The notes under the pieces were generated by a model, which ran no database searches, was not told the DNA's origin, and was given only the letters and a program-made list of their open reading frames with translations. Of a stretch of DNA of 64,000 bases, positions 11,099-18,916 are shown piece by piece. The stretch is taken from NCBI RefSeq assembly GCF_017814945.1, contig NZ_JAGIPX010000032.1, forward strand, positions 27,048 through 91,047. Reading direction: 5' to 3'. The first letter of the stretch is position 1; each line of letters begins with the position of its first letter. The stretch comes from Paraburkholderia sp. LEh10 (lineage in GTDB: Bacteria; Pseudomonadota; Gammaproteobacteria; Burkholderiales; Burkholderiaceae). Both the position numbers and the translations under genes were made by a program.

Positions 11099-11310
11099 CT
11101 AGATCTCCAGAGGTGGTCCTGCATTGGGACACCGCTCGTGGCGGCGAACTATCATGTTTCCAGCCTTCTCAGCCATGCGGGCCGGGATGCCCTCGTTGCC
11201 GTGCGGCTCTTCGGCGGCCGCGTGGCGCACTGCCTGTCGTTGCTGCGGGTACTGCCGAACTTCTGATGCATCAAAAATCCGTTGGCAACAGCGGGTGACG
11301 CGTTCTGGCA

Positions 11311-11338
11311 AACGCCCCGCGAAAGGCGGGGCGTTTTC
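11311..11338 (-). terminator. GC-rich hairpin after pxpA
   Basis: Ten-base-pair stem aacgccccgc / gcggggcgtt with a five-base loop, 13 bases past the pxpA stop. On the minus strand it is followed by TTT only; on the plus strand by TTTT. It probably ends or attenuates pxpBCA transcription before the DUF969/DUF979 pair. Confidence 0.6.
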
Positions 11339-11350
11339 TGTGGATTCGCT

Positions 11351-12103
11351 TCAGACGCGCGCCGCGCTGGCCGCGTGCACGCCGATGCCCGCTTCTTCGA
11401 GCGCTTTGCGGATGCGGCGCGCGAACGCCAGCGCATGCGGGCCGTCGCCGTGCAGGCAGATCGTCTGCGCGTTGAGGGGCACCCATTCGCCGCTCACGGC
11501 CTTCACGCGCTGCTCGCGCACCATCGCCAGCGTGCGTTCGAGCACTTCGTCTTCGTCGTCGAGCAGCGCGCCCGGCTCCTTGCGCGGCACGAGCGAGCCG
11601 TCGGCGCGATAGCCGCGGTCGGCGAACACTTCCTCGATCGCGACGAGGCCCGCGTTGCGCGCGGCCGTCACGAGCCCGCTGTTCGCGAGCGCGAACACGA
11701 CGACGGAAGGATCGAAGTCGTGCACGGCCGACACAATCGCATCGGCGATCACCGGATCGCGCGCGGCCTGGTTATACAGCGCGCCGTGCGGCTTCACGTG
11801 CGCGATGCGCCCGCCCTCGGCCTGTGCAATCGCCGACAGCGCGCCGAGCTGATACAGCACGCCCGCGTAGATCTCGCCCGCGGGCAAGTCCATTTCCTTG
11901 CGGCCGAAGTTTTCCGGATCGTTGAAGCTCGGATGCGCGCCGATCGATACGCCTTTCTCGACGGCCCAGCGCACGCATTCGCGCATCGCGTTGGGTCCGC
12001 CCGCATGCCAGCCGCACGCGATGTTCGCCGAACTGACGAGATCGAGCAGCGCCTCGTCAGAGCCGCATCCTTCGCCGAGATCGGCGTTCAAATCGATTTC
12101 CAT
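11351..12103 (-). CDS. pxpA: 5-oxoprolinase subunit A (LamB/YcsF family)
   Basis: A 250-residue LamB/YcsF-family protein with the hallmark N-terminus IDLNADLGEGCGSDEALL, then NIACGWHAGGP and GAHPSFND. PxpA with the PxpBC complex forms the ATP-dependent prokaryotic 5-oxoprolinase, which opens 5-oxoproline (pyroglutamate) to L-glutamate, a damage metabolite and a product of glutathione or glutamine breakdown. Length matches the family (about 245-255). It is the last of three adjacent pxp genes, 17 bp after pxpC. Confidence 0.95.
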   Translation of the reverse strand: MEIDLNADLGEGCGSDEALLDLVSSANIACGWHAGGPNAMRECVRWAVEKGVSIGAHPSFNDPENFGRKEMDLPAGEIYAGVLYQLGALSAIAQAEGGRIAHVKPHGALYNQAARDPVIADAIVSAVHDFDPSVVVFALANSGLVTAARNAGLVAIEEVFADRGYRADGSLVPRKEPGALLDDEDEVLERTLAMVREQRVKAVSGEWVPLNAQTICLHGDGPHALAFARRIRKALEEAGIGVHAASAARV

Positions 12104-12120
12104 GATGTCCTCGTTGGGTG

Positions 12121-13173
12121 TTACACCGCTGCCGTCGCGGCGAGCCGCGCGCAGCGTTCCTCATGCATGCCGATCGCGGCATCGATCTGCCGCAGGTACT
12201 TGCGTTCTTCGATCAGCGCCCGGCGCGCCTCATACGCGGTAGTCGGAACGAAGCGCACTGCGCCGTTCAGGCGCACCTGCGCGAGCTTCCACAAGTCCGC
12301 GTGAATCACCGCGCCGATCTTCGGATAGCCGCCCGTGGTCTGCGCGTCGCTCATCAGGATGATCGGCTGGCCGTTGGGCGGCACCTGGATCGTGCCGGGC
12401 ATCACCGCATGCGACAGCAGATCGGTCTTCTGCGTGCGCTTCAGTTCTGTGCCCGACAGCCGGTAGCCCATGCGATTGCTGTTCGGCGTGACGAGCCATT
12501 CTTCGTTCCAGAACGCCTTTTGCGCGTCGGCGGTGAAGCTCGCGTACTCGGGGCCGGGCAGCACGCGGATCGGCGGCGCCCACGCGACGCCCGAAGAATG
12601 ACGCCCGCGCCGCACCGGTTCGTCGACGACCACGAACTTGCACCAGGCGGGCGCCTTCACGCCGAATTCGGGCGCGTCGGGCGAAAATCCCGAGCCCGTA
12701 CCCGCGCGCGGCGCACCGACGGGCAGCCGGTCGCCGTCGCAGAGCGCGCGGCCGCCCAGGCCGCCGAAGCCTGCTTGCAAATCGGTGCTGCGCGAGCCGA
12801 GCATCGGCAGCACGTCGATGCCGCCCGCGATGCAAACATAGCCGCGCATGCCACGTTTCGCCGCGTTCAGCGTCAGTTCCTGCCCCGCCTTCACGGGCAG
12901 GCTCCACCACGAATAGACGGGCTTGCCGTCGAGCGTCGCGCCGAACTCGGTGCCCGTGATCGCGACGCGTGTCGCGCGCAGAAACCGCAGCACGGTCGGA
13001 CCGAAGGTGATTTCGAGTCCGGCGGCATCGGGCCGGTTGCCGACCAGCCGGTTGCCGACTTCGAGCGACAGCCGGTCGAGCGCGCCGCCCATGGCGACGC
13101 CGAGATGCCGGTAGCCGTGCCGGCCGAGGTCCTGGATCGTGGTCAACAGACCCGCGCGTATCACGTCGATCAT
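12121..13173 (-). CDS. pxpC: 5-oxoprolinase subunit C (biotin-dependent carboxyltransferase-like)
   Basis: A 350-residue KipA/PxpC-type protein. It starts MIDVIRAGLLTTIQDLGRHG and continues GVAMGGALDRLS and EITFGPTVLRF, all characteristic. It forms the catalytic complex with PxpB for ATP-dependent hydrolysis of 5-oxoproline. The frame stays open for another 429 bases upstream, but the ATG at 13173 is correct: it overlaps the pxpB stop as ATGA and gives the family length. No frameshift is seen. Confidence 0.95.
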   Translation of the reverse strand: MIDVIRAGLLTTIQDLGRHGYRHLGVAMGGALDRLSLEVGNRLVGNRPDAAGLEITFGPTVLRFLRATRVAITGTEFGATLDGKPVYSWWSLPVKAGQELTLNAAKRGMRGYVCIAGGIDVLPMLGSRSTDLQAGFGGLGGRALCDGDRLPVGAPRAGTGSGFSPDAPEFGVKAPAWCKFVVVDEPVRRGRHSSGVAWAPPIRVLPGPEYASFTADAQKAFWNEEWLVTPNSNRMGYRLSGTELKRTQKTDLLSHAVMPGTIQVPPNGQPIILMSDAQTTGGYPKIGAVIHADLWKLAQVRLNGAVRFVPTTAYEARRALIEERKYLRQIDAAIGMHEERCARLAATAAV

Positions 13174-13823
13174 GCGTGCAGCCTCGCGATGGTAAAGCGG
13201 ACGCGATCGCCCGGTTGCAGGAGAGTGGGCGGATTGCGCGACGGGTCGAACAGCTTGAGCGCCGTGCGGCCGATCAGCTGCCAGCCGCCTGGCGACGTCG
13301 CCGGATAGATGCCCGTCTGCGCGCCGCCGATGCCGACGGAGCCTGCAGGCACTTCGAGACGCGGTTCCGCGCGGCGCGGCGTGTGCAGCGCTTCGTCCAG
13401 CCCGCCCATGTACGCGAAGCCTGGCTGGAAGCCAAGAAAGAACACGACATAGTGGCCGGACGAATGCCGCTCGACGACTTCCTTCACCGACAAGCCCGTG
13501 TGCTCGGCCACGGCGTTCAGATCGGGACCGAACTCGCCGCCGTACTGGACGGGAATTTCCACTTCGCGGCCCGTGTCGGGCGCGCTGGCGGCGCTGTCCC
13601 ATGCGCTCTGGAGCAGCGCAGCGAGTTGGTCGGGATCGGCCTGGAGCGGATCGAAGATCACGGTCAGATTGTTCATGCCCGGCACCACTTCGAGCACGTG
13701 CGGCCAGTCGCGCGCGGCATGCGCGGCCGCCCAGACGCGGCGCTGGCAGTCGAGCGTGGCAGGCGGCGGCGCCTCGCAGACGAGCGCGCTATCGCCGAAC
13801 GGATAGATGCGGGGTTCAGTCAT
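13170..13823 (-). CDS. pxpB: 5-oxoprolinase subunit B (KipI/PxpB)
   Basis: A 217-residue KipI/PxpB-family protein starting IYPFGDSALVCEAP. Family motifs include VPGMNNLTVIFDP, the central VVFFLGFQPGFAYMGGLD and the C-terminal GGWQLIGRTALKLFDP. It is the first gene of the pxpB-pxpC-pxpA operon and overlaps pxpC by four bases. A 201-bp region with AT-rich direct repeats separates its start from a divergent MarR-like gene, the natural candidate regulator. Confidence 0.95.
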   Translation of the reverse strand: MTEPRIYPFGDSALVCEAPPPATLDCQRRVWAAAHAARDWPHVLEVVPGMNNLTVIFDPLQADPDQLAALLQSAWDSAASAPDTGREVEIPVQYGGEFGPDLNAVAEHTGLSVKEVVERHSSGHYVVFFLGFQPGFAYMGGLDEALHTPRRAEPRLEVPAGSVGIGGAQTGIYPATSPGGWQLIGRTALKLFDPSRNPPTLLQPGDRVRFTIARLHA

Positions 13824-13918
13824 CGATGTCGTGGATCAGGTCGAGAAATGGCAGCTTGGACAGATCAGGCAGATTCGTCTGACGATGCCGCCCGTCGCTC
13901 GCGATAAGATAGCGTACA

Positions 13919-13950
13919 TTCTCAATAAAATATCGACAAATTATCAATAA
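13919..13950. promoter_or_regulatory. AT-rich direct repeat between pxpB and the MarR-like gene
   Basis: Two copies of a decamer, ttctcaataa (13919-13928) and ttatcaataa (13941-13950), match at nine of ten positions and are offset by exactly 22 bp, two turns of the helix. They sit in the most AT-rich part of the divergent intergenic region, so a dimeric or paired regulator could bind one face of the DNA. Binding by the adjacent MarR-like protein is inference. Confidence 0.45.
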
Positions 13951-14024
13951 GCGATCTCCCCAGGCTCGCCCGGGCTCGGGGGAAGTCGTACACTCCAACC
14001 AACCATCACGCTTAGAAAAACATC

Positions 14025-14537
14025 ATGGCGCGTCATCCGACCAAAATCGTGTCATCGGAACATTTGGTCTCCGACTTCAGTGCGGAGCTGTCCGAGCTTG
14101 AATACGGACTGATCATGGCGAGCAACGCGTTCAACCGCTGGATGGTCCGTTGCATGGCGGCGGCCGGCGACAAGGACATGACGGCGATCGAAGTCTCGCT
14201 GCTGCATCATGTGAGCCATCGCGAGCGGCGCAAGAAGATTGCCGACATCTGCTTCGTGCTGAATATCGAGGACACGCACGTCGCGACCTATGCGCTCAAG
14301 AAGCTCGTAGCTAGAGGGTATGTAAAAAGCGAAAAGATCGGCAAGGAAGTGTTCTTTTCCGCAACGCAGGCGGGGCGCGATCTATGCATGAAGTACCGCG
14401 AGGTGCGTGAGAGCTGTCTGATCGCAACGCTTAGGGAAAGCGGCCTGACCAATGAACAGATCGGAGACGCTGCACAACTGATGCGCAATGCCTCAGGTAT
14501 CTACGACACGGCGGCACGCGCGGCCGCGTCGCTTTAA
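14025..14537 (+). CDS. MarR-like winged-helix transcriptional regulator
   Basis: A 170-residue regulator. The central part, EVSLLHHVSHRERRKKIADIC followed by NIEDTHVATYALKKLVARGYV and KEVFFSATQAG, has the helix-turn-helix and wing arrangement of MarR-type winged-helix proteins. The C-terminal helices probably dimerise. It lies divergent to pxpB with a 201-bp shared regulatory region, so it probably controls the 5-oxoproline genes. No metal-binding or redox cysteine pattern is apparent. The effector is unknown; 5-oxoproline is only a guess. Confidence 0.8.
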   Translation: MARHPTKIVSSEHLVSDFSAELSELEYGLIMASNAFNRWMVRCMAAAGDKDMTAIEVSLLHHVSHRERRKKIADICFVLNIEDTHVATYALKKLVARGYVKSEKIGKEVFFSATQAGRDLCMKYREVRESCLIATLRESGLTNEQIGDAAQLMRNASGIYDTAARAAASL

Positions 14538-14565
14538 GACATTCAACGGAAATCCGACCGCCGCT

Positions 14566-15168
14566 TCACGCGGCCTGTTTTGGATACCACGCTGCATCGG
14601 TGATGATCGCGTCGAGCGGAATGTCGTGCGCTTCGCGCTGCAGCGCCTCCGTACGGCACGCTTCATACGCAACGCCTACCGTGATGGGCACTTTCCCGGC
14701 GGCGCGAAAGGTGGCGAGCGTGCGGTCGTAATAGCCGCCGCCGTAGCCGAGCCGATAGCCGTCTTCATCGAAACCGACACACGGCACGAACAGCAGATCG
14801 GGCAAGATCACTTCGCCCGAAGTCGGTTCGTGAATGCGATGGGCGCCGAGTTGCATCGGCATGTCGGGCGTCCACACATGAAACTCGAGCGGCTGGTCGC
14901 GGCCCGTGATGACGGGCAGACTCGCGCGGCGCGCGGTGCCGGGCGCGAGCCAGACCGCGATCGCCGCGCGTATGTCGAACTCGCCCGACAGCGGCCAGTA
15001 CAACCCCACGCTTTGCGGCGCGTAGCGCTTCAATGCATCGAGTACGCGACGGCTCAATGCATCGTTGCCCGCCTGGTCGCGAGCCGCATGCAGACGCGCT
15101 TCCAGAAGCGTTGTACGCAGTTCCTTTTTCGATTTCGCGACGAGGTTGCATGCTATGCTTGAGTTCAA
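14566..15168 (-). CDS. 5-formyltetrahydrofolate cyclo-ligase
   Basis: Converts 5-formyl-THF to 5,10-methenyl-THF with ATP, recycling folate. The family is identified by the C-terminal signature DLLFVPCVGFDEDGYRLGYGGGYYDR and the N-terminal KKELRTTLLEAR. No ATG fits. A TTG at 15168 with ggag six bases upstream gives 200 residues; a longer TTG at 15207 would overlap the divergent transglycosylase start. The gene is transcribed away from slt, so their 5' regions are packed into about 30 bp. The function call is firm, the start is moderate. Confidence 0.9.
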   Translation of the reverse strand: MNSSIACNLVAKSKKELRTTLLEARLHAARDQAGNDALSRRVLDALKRYAPQSVGLYWPLSGEFDIRAAIAVWLAPGTARRASLPVITGRDQPLEFHVWTPDMPMQLGAHRIHEPTSGEVILPDLLFVPCVGFDEDGYRLGYGGGYYDRTLATFRAAGKVPITVGVAYEACRTEALQREAHDIPLDAIITDAAWYPKQAA

Positions 15169-15200
15169 TTCGCGCTCCAAAAAACGCTCCAGAAATAACG

Positions 15201-17174
15201 ATGTCAAAACGCCTTTTCCGAGTATATCGCGCGGCTAGTCTGGCGCTTGCCGCGGCGGCACTCGTCGCATGCAGCACGGCTTCCGCCGTCAAGCCGATCC
15301 AGCTTTCCCCACTCACCAACGACGATCAGACCTTCGTGCAATTGCGCGAAGCCGCGCGCAACAACGATGCCGCGCGCGCCGCGCAACTCGCGGCGATGAT
15401 TCCGGACTATCCGGCGCCTTCCTATCTGGAGTATTTCCAGTTGAAGCCGCAGTTGTTCGATGCTCAGGGTCATCCGCGCATCGACGCGGCCGACGCGCCC
15501 GCGCTGTCGTTCCTGAAGCGCTACGACGGCCAGGCGATCGCGGACCGCATGCGCAACGACTACCTCGTCGTGCTCGGCGCGCGCCACGACTGGCGCAACT
15601 TTGATGAGCAATACGCGCGCTTCGTCCTGAACGACGACACGCAGGTGAAGTGCTATGCACTCGAATCGCGCGCGGCGAAAGGCGAGAACGTTGCCGACGC
15701 GGCGCGCGCGCTGCTCGTTGAGCCGCGCTACTACGGCGACGGCTGCGTCGATCTGATCACCGCGCTCGCGATCAACCGGCAGTTCAGCGCCGACGACGTG
15801 TGGCAGCAGATCCGCGTCGCTTACGAACAGAATCAGACGAACGTCGGCGCGAAGCTCGTCGACGCGCTCGGCAACAACCGCCCCGATCCGGCGCTGTTCG
15901 ATCAGGCGGCGAGCACGCCGCCGCTGTTGCTCTCGCGCGGCATCGGTCCCGATCCGCAATCGCATCAGCTCGCATTGCTCGCAATCACGCGCATGGCCCG
16001 CAACGATCCCGCGATGGCGGCCGCCACTTTCGGCTCGGTTGCGCCATCGCTGAGTTCACCCGAGCGCGCGATCGGCTGGGGCACGATTGCATATCAGGCA
16101 GCAGCGAAGCAGATGCCGGGCGCCGTCGACTGGTATCGGCTGTCGGCGAACGCGCCGCTGTCGAATCCCGCCTACGAATGGCGCACGCGCGTTGCGCTTG
16201 TCGCCGGCGACTGGACGATGGTGCGCTGGTCGATCGAGCAGATGCCGCCTTCGCTGCGCAGCCAGCCGTCGTGGGTCTACTGGCACGCGCGCGCGCTCAA
16301 GGCGGCGGGCGAGGTCGTCACGGCGAACCAGGAATTCGAATCGATCTCGCAGGGCTTCAACTTCTACGGCCAGCTTGCCGCCGAAGAACTCGGCCAGAAG
16401 ATCGTCGTGCCGCCGAAGACCGCCGTTTCCGATGCCGAAGTCGAACAGGCGGGCAATACGCCCGGCTTCGCGCTTGCGCAGAAGTTCTATCAGCTGAACC
16501 TGCGCCTCGAAGGCAACCGCGAATGGAACTGGCCGCTGCGCAGCATGACCGACCGTGAACTGATCGCCGCCGCCGAGTACGCACGCCGAATCGAACTGTA
16601 TGACCGGGCGGTGAACACGGCCGATCGCACGAAGAGCGAACACGACTTTTCGCTGCGTTTTCTGTCGCCGTTCCGCGATATCGTCGAGCGCGACGCGCAG
16701 TCGAACGGGCTCGACGTCGAATGGGCGTACGGTCTGATTCGCCAGGAATCGCGCTTCATCATGAACGCGCGCTCGGAAGTCGGCGCAAGCGGCCTGATGC
16801 AACTGATGCCGGGCACGGCGCAACTCGTCGCGAAGAAGATCGGCCTCGGCCCGATCTCGCGCGCGCAGATGAACGACATCAACACGAATATCCTGCTCGG
16901 GACGAACTATCTGTCGATGATCTACAATGATTTCGACGGGTCCGCCGTGCTGGCCACAGCCGGTTACAACGCAGGCCCGGGCCGTCCGCGCAACTGGCGT
17001 GCAACGTTGCCGCGCGGCGTCGAGGGTGCGATTTTCGCGGAAGCCATTCCGTTCCAGGAAACGCGCGACTACGTGAAGAACGTGTTATCCAACACCGTCT
17101 ACTATGCGGCGTTGTTCGAAGGCCGTCCGCAATCGCTGAAGGCGCGTCTGGGTTATATCTCGCCCTTGCAGTAA
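15201..17174 (+). CDS. Soluble lytic murein transglycosylase (Slt-type), lipoprotein-like
   Basis: A 657-residue periplasmic lytic transglycosylase that cleaves peptidoglycan with 1,6-anhydro product formation. The N-terminus MSKRLFRVYRAASLALAAAALVACS is a signal peptide with a possible lipobox (LVAC). A long alpha-helical N-terminal domain precedes the C-terminal SLT domain, with catalytic Glu516 in GLIRQESRF, then GASGLMQLMPGTAQ, LLGTNYLSMI and AGYNAGPGR. The ATG at 15201 is chosen over an upstream start because it begins the signal peptide. Confidence 0.93.
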   Translation: MSKRLFRVYRAASLALAAAALVACSTASAVKPIQLSPLTNDDQTFVQLREAARNNDAARAAQLAAMIPDYPAPSYLEYFQLKPQLFDAQGHPRIDAADAPALSFLKRYDGQAIADRMRNDYLVVLGARHDWRNFDEQYARFVLNDDTQVKCYALESRAAKGENVADAARALLVEPRYYGDGCVDLITALAINRQFSADDVWQQIRVAYEQNQTNVGAKLVDALGNNRPDPALFDQAASTPPLLLSRGIGPDPQSHQLALLAITRMARNDPAMAAATFGSVAPSLSSPERAIGWGTIAYQAAAKQMPGAVDWYRLSANAPLSNPAYEWRTRVALVAGDWTMVRWSIEQMPPSLRSQPSWVYWHARALKAAGEVVTANQEFESISQGFNFYGQLAAEELGQKIVVPPKTAVSDAEVEQAGNTPGFALAQKFYQLNLRLEGNREWNWPLRSMTDRELIAAAEYARRIELYDRAVNTADRTKSEHDFSLRFLSPFRDIVERDAQSNGLDVEWAYGLIRQESRFIMNARSEVGASGLMQLMPGTAQLVAKKIGLGPISRAQMNDINTNILLGTNYLSMIYNDFDGSAVLATAGYNAGPGRPRNWRATLPRGVEGAIFAEAIPFQETRDYVKNVLSNTVYYAALFEGRPQSLKARLGYISPLQ

Positions 17175-17187
17175 CGGTGCGCCAGGC

Positions 17188-17221
17188 CGCCGCCGCGTGA
17201 CACGTCACGCACGCGGCGGCG
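17188..17221 (+). terminator. Long GC-rich hairpin after slt
   Basis: A perfect 12-bp stem (cgccgccgcgtg / cacgcggcggcg) with a ten-base loop lies 14 bases after the slt stop. There is no following T-run, so it may be a 3'-end stabilising structure rather than an intrinsic terminator. Confidence 0.35.
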
Positions 17222-17266
17222 CTCGAATCTCAGCCGTTGCCGCGGCTTCCATCAGGGAGTCGAAAA

Positions 17267-18223
17267 ATGCGACATCAAACCATCGCGGTCATCGGCGGTT
17301 CCGGCTTTATCGGCAGTCATCTCGTCAACGCGCTCGTCGAACTCGGCAAGACAGTGCGCCTCGCCACCCGCAGGCGCTATAACGCGCGGCATCTCACGCT
17401 GCTTCCCATCGATGTCGTCGAAACGGATGTGTTCGATCCGATCCAGCTTGCGCGCTTCGTCGAGGGTGCGGATGCGGTGATCAATCTCGTCGGTATCCTG
17501 CATGGCCATCGCGGCGATCCTTATGGCCCGGAGTTCGCGAAGGCGCATGTCGAACTGCCGACCAAAATCGTCTCCGCATGCGAAGGCAAGGGCGTGCATC
17601 GGCTGATCCATATCAGCGCGATCGGCGCCGACACGCGCGGGCCCAGCATGTATCTGCGCTCGAAGGGCGACGGCGAGCGCGCGGTGCATGCGTCGTCGAT
17701 GCTTGCGTCGACGATCTTTCGCCCGTCTGTCGTGTTCGGCCCCGAAGATCAACTGCTCAACAAGTTCGCTTTCCTGCAGCGCATGTTCCCCGTGATTCCA
17801 CTCGCGAAGGCCAACGCGCGCTTTCAGCCGATCTTCGTCGGCGATGTCGCGAAGGCGATCGTCAACGTGCTCGATCTCGACGCGTCGACGGGACGCACAT
17901 ATGAGCTCGGCGGTCCTTCCGTCTACACGCTCGAGGCGCTCGTCGACTACTGCGGCGAAGTGATCGGCAAGCACGCGCGCATCATCCGGCTGCCGGATTC
18001 GCTGGCGCGGCTGCAGGCGCTGTCGTTCGAGCTGGCGCCCGGCGAACCCGTGCTGTCGCGCGACAATCTCGACTCGATGAAAATCGACGCCGTGCTGAGC
18101 GCGCCGCTCGCGCCCGAACTCGATATCGAGCCGGCCAGCATTGAAACGATCGCACCCCTGTATCTGACGGGCTCGTCGTTCCGCTCGCGCTTCAACGCGT
18201 TCCGCGCGAGCGCGGGCCGTTAA
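17267..18223 (+). CDS. NDUFA9-like NAD-dependent epimerase/dehydratase (atypical SDR)
   Basis: A 318-residue Rossmann-fold protein starting IAVIGGSGFIGSHLVNAL (dinucleotide-binding GxxGxxG). It has INLVGILHG and a downstream RLIHISAIGA, the pattern of complex-I NDUFA9-like atypical SDRs. These generally lack the classical YxxxK dyad, and none is seen in the expected place. The ATG at 17267 has aggga nine bases upstream. The bacterial role is not well defined; a NAD(P)-binding oxidoreductase or nucleotide-sugar-like function is possible. Confidence 0.85.
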   Translation: MRHQTIAVIGGSGFIGSHLVNALVELGKTVRLATRRRYNARHLTLLPIDVVETDVFDPIQLARFVEGADAVINLVGILHGHRGDPYGPEFAKAHVELPTKIVSACEGKGVHRLIHISAIGADTRGPSMYLRSKGDGERAVHASSMLASTIFRPSVVFGPEDQLLNKFAFLQRMFPVIPLAKANARFQPIFVGDVAKAIVNVLDLDASTGRTYELGGPSVYTLEALVDYCGEVIGKHARIIRLPDSLARLQALSFELAPGEPVLSRDNLDSMKIDAVLSAPLAPELDIEPASIETIAPLYLTGSSFRSRFNAFRASAGR

Positions 18224-18268
18224 ACTGCGTCGTTCAACCGTTCAGTTCAATCCACTTTCTGGCGAAGC

Positions 18269-18916
18269 ATGAAACTCGTTATCGGTGACAAGAACTATTC
18301 GTCGTGGTCGATGCGGCCGTGGCTCGTGCTGAAACACTTCGGCATCGCATTCGAAGAGACCGTGATTCCGCTGGCCGAGGAAGAGACCAAGGCGTCGATC
18401 CTCGCGCATTCGCCTTCGGGCAAACTGCCGTGCCTGTTGACGGGTGACGGCGTCACCGTCTGGGATTCGCTCGCGATCTGCGAGACGCTCGCTGAGCGCT
18501 ATCCGCAGCATCCGATGTGGCCGCGCGACGCCGCCGCGCGTGGCCACGCGCGCAGCATCAGCGCCGAGATGCATTCGGGCTTCGGCGATCTGCGCAACAA
18601 CATGTGGATGAACATTCGCGCGTCGTTTCCGGGCAAGGGCGCGACGCCGGAGACGCTCGCCGACGTCGCGCGCATCGACGCGATGTGGAGCAGCTGTCTG
18701 GAAAAATATGGCGGCCCGTTTTTGTTCGGCGAGTTCGGCATTGCCGATGCGATGTACGCACCTGTCGTGATGCGGTTCAACACGTGGCAACCGAAGCTGT
18801 CGGAAGCGGCCGCCGCCTACGCGCGCCGCGTGACGGAGGAACCCGCCGTCGCCGCGTGGATCAGCGATGCGTTGCGCGAAGCGCACGTCATAGCCAAGTA
18901 CGACGTCTGCGCATGA
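18269..18916 (+). CDS. Glutathione S-transferase family protein
   Basis: A 215-residue GST. The N-terminal thioredoxin-fold domain begins KLVIGDKNYSSWSMRPWLVL, with the probable catalytic serine in the YSSWS segment, and contains the glutathione-site motif GKLPCL and the conserved DSLAICETLAERYP. The C-terminal part is helical. The zeta/theta-like N-terminus suggests detoxification or isomerase chemistry, but the substrate is unknown. The last four bases overlap the next gene (ATGA). Confidence 0.9.
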   Translation: MKLVIGDKNYSSWSMRPWLVLKHFGIAFEETVIPLAEEETKASILAHSPSGKLPCLLTGDGVTVWDSLAICETLAERYPQHPMWPRDAAARGHARSISAEMHSGFGDLRNNMWMNIRASFPGKGATPETLADVARIDAMWSSCLEKYGGPFLFGEFGIADAMYAPVVMRFNTWQPKLSEAAAAYARRVTEEPAVAAWISDALREAHVIAKYDVCA

